Position numbers and translations under genes: made by a program. A model generated the notes under the pieces. That model had not been told where the DNA came from. It searched no databases and was given only the letters and a program-made list of their open reading frames with translations. Of a stretch of 7,773 nucleotides of DNA, positions 6,466 to 7,773 are shown piece by piece (position 1 is the stretch's first letter; each line of letters starts with the position of its first letter). Source of the DNA: Bacilli bacterium (lineage in GTDB: Bacteria > Bacillota_I > Bacilli_A > RF39 > UBA660); NCBI GenBank assembly GCA_900757295.1, contig CAAENH010000060.1, forward strand, positions 1 to 7,773, given 5' to 3'.

Positions 6466-7683
6466 ATGGAACTAAAAGAAAAACTAAAAATTTTAGCAGA
6501 TAGTGCCAAATATGACGCGTCTTGTTCATCTAGTGGTAGCAAAAGAAATAATAAAAATGCCATTGTTGGTTCTACCGCATTTAGCGGGATATGTCATTCT
6601 TGGTCTAGTGATGGAAGATGTATTTCATTGTTAAAAATTCTTTTAACTAATTGTTGTATCTATGATTGTAAGTACTGTATAAATAGAAAAAGTAATAATG
6701 TTAAAAGAGCAATTTTCACTCCTGAAGAAATATGTAGTATCACTATGAATTTTTATAAAAGAAATTATATTGAAGGTCTATTTTTAAGTTCTGGAATTAT
6801 TAAAAATGCAGACTATACTATGGAACTTATGATAAAAACTATTATTTTATTAAGACAAAAATATAAATTTGGCGGTTACATTCACGCTAAAGCAATTCCT
6901 AGTGCAAGCAAAATCTTACTGAAAAAACTTGGCCTTTTAGTTGATAGACTAAGTGCAAATATTGAACTGCCAACTTCAAATAGTCTAAAACTACTGGCAC
7001 CAAATAAATCTGCTGATAGTGTAAATAATATTATGAAATATGTGAAAGATAATAAAAGCTATAAATTTGTTCCAGCTGGTCAAAGTACTCAAATGATTAT
7101 TGGTGCAACTAAAGAAAGTGATTTTGATATAATGAAAAAAAGTGAGTCAATGTATAATAATTTCAAATTAAAAAGAGTGTTTTATTCTGCATATGTTCCT
7201 GTAAATAAAGATAATTTATTACCCACCTTGATAACACCTCCCCTAAAAAGAGAACATCGCTTATATCAAGCAGACTGGTTATTAAGATTTTACAATTTTA
7301 AAGTTGATGATATTCTGGATAGTAATAATCAAAACTTTAATATATTATTGGATCCAAAAGCAGATTGGGCTTTAAAACATCTAGAAGAGTTCCCAAAAGA
7401 AATAAACAAATGCTCATATAACGATTTATTAAAAATTCCAGGTGTTGGTGTAAAAAGTGCACTTAGAATTATAAGCAGTAGAAAAAATTTCAAAATAACC
7501 TTTAAAGATTTAAAAAATATGGGAATTGTTTTAAAAAGAGCTAAATATTTTCTTACATGTAATGGTTCATATTATGCTGATTACTCTTTCTTTAATAAAA
7601 AGTTTATAGAAGCAAATTTAGTTTTAGAAGATAAAATACCAACTCAAATAAATACCAAACAACTAAGTTTATTTAATGAATAA
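6466..7683 (+). CDS. Putative DNA modification/repair radical SAM protein with HhH domain and C-terminal clamp motif, 405 aa
   Basis: The protein belongs to the radical SAM superfamily: C64-x3-C68-x2-C71 (in TNCCIYDCKYCINR) would bind the 4Fe-4S cluster that cleaves S-adenosylmethionine. The opening (AKYDASCSSSGS, then GICHSW...GRC before the cluster) and the C-terminal helix-hairpin-helix (IPGVGVKSALRI, about 324-335) match the family annotated 'putative DNA modification/repair radical SAM protein' (TIGR03916). Its substrate is unknown to me; the HhH points to DNA. The last residues are KQLSLFNE, and QLSLF (399-403) equals the canonical beta-clamp-binding pentapeptide. The start at 6466 is chosen by the GGTGAT ribosome site and promoter position. 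The next gene begins within its last codons (ATGAATAA arrangement), implying translational coupling. It is transcribed divergently from addBA, and a LexA-like dyad overlaps its promoter. Family assignment is confident; the reaction is not established. Confidence 0.88.
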   Translation: MELKEKLKILADSAKYDASCSSSGSKRNNKNAIVGSTAFSGICHSWSSDGRCISLLKILLTNCCIYDCKYCINRKSNNVKRAIFTPEEICSITMNFYKRNYIEGLFLSSGIIKNADYTMELMIKTIILLRQKYKFGGYIHAKAIPSASKILLKKLGLLVDRLSANIELPTSNSLKLLAPNKSADSVNNIMKYVKDNKSYKFVPAGQSTQMIIGATKESDFDIMKKSESMYNNFKLKRVFYSAYVPVNKDNLLPTLITPPLKREHRLYQADWLLRFYNFKVDDILDSNNQNFNILLDPKADWALKHLEEFPKEINKCSYNDLLKIPGVGVKSALRIISSRKNFKITFKDLKNMGIVLKRAKYFLTCNGSYYADYSFFNKKFIEANLVLEDKIPTQINTKQLSLFNE

Positions 7684-7773
7684 CATTGTATTTTTATATA
7701 ATGATAATTTTATTAGTCTTCTAAATTTAATTGCTTACTTACAGACAAACGAGATAAAGCCATACAATATCAA
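7676..7773 (+). CDS. Putative DNA metabolism protein, DUF4130-type partner of the radical SAM protein, N-terminal fragment
   Basis: The frame opens at ATG 7676, 8 bp before the end of the radical SAM gene, and stays open to the window edge (32 full codons). The start MNNIVFLYNDNFISLLNL followed by IAYLQTNEIKPYNI resembles the N-terminus of the TIGR03915/DUF4130 family ('Y-D-G-S-F-x-G-x-L' then a helix ending near Pro-x-x-I). From family knowledge, that protein is encoded beside the radical SAM protein in many bacteria and is sometimes fused to a uracil-DNA-glycosylase-like domain. The position is as telling as the sequence. There is no strong Shine-Dalgarno upstream, so translation probably depends on ribosomes finishing the upstream gene. 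Only the first tenth or so of the protein is visible, so the call is provisional. Confidence 0.68.
   Translation, partial: MNNIVFLYNDNFISLLNLIAYLQTNEIKPYNI

Overview
The window is strongly AT-rich and reads with the standard code: Trp is TGG, and TAA and TAG serve as stops. Shine-Dalgarno sites of the GGAGG/GGTGAT type and sigma-A-like promoters point to a low-GC Bacillota. The addB-addA gene order and two small spore-coat-like proteins suggest a spore-forming Bacilli, Erysipelotrichia or Clostridia lineage. AddA and especially AddB are much shorter than in Bacillus, which fits a gut lineage with compact genes. That placement is inference.

Layout. Bases 1-324 (minus) hold the N-terminus of a SWIM zinc-finger protein, most likely a SNF2-type helicase, running off the left edge. 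It has a well-formed promoter with a LexA-like dyad (CGAAC-N4-GTTTG) between the -35 and -10. Bases 403-869 (minus) hold two small CotF/ferritin-like genes, 14 bp apart, ending in a terminator. Bases 942-6322 (minus) hold addB followed by addA, two bases apart, with their own promoter and terminator. A 143-bp divergent intergenic region (6323-6465) carries the addBA promoter and, in the other direction, the promoter of a radical SAM gene (6466-7683, plus). That gene overlaps by 8 bp a second gene (7676 to the right edge) that looks like its usual partner, the DUF4130-type 'putative DNA metabolism' protein. No gap between genes exceeds 300 bases. I see no RNA genes, CRISPR, insertion sequences or large repeats.

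How it works together. Apart from the coat-like pair, the content is DNA repair and metabolism: end resection for recombination (AddAB), a SNF2-like ATPase, and a radical SAM/HhH protein with its partner. The radical SAM protein ends in QLSLF, an exact match to the canonical beta-sliding-clamp-binding pentapeptide, which would tether it to the replication machinery. Similar dyads, CGAACACTAGTTTG and CAAACATTTGTTTA, sit in the SNF2 and radical SAM promoters and suggest, without proving, shared damage-responsive (LexA-type) control. The addBA promoter lacks such a site at its core elements.
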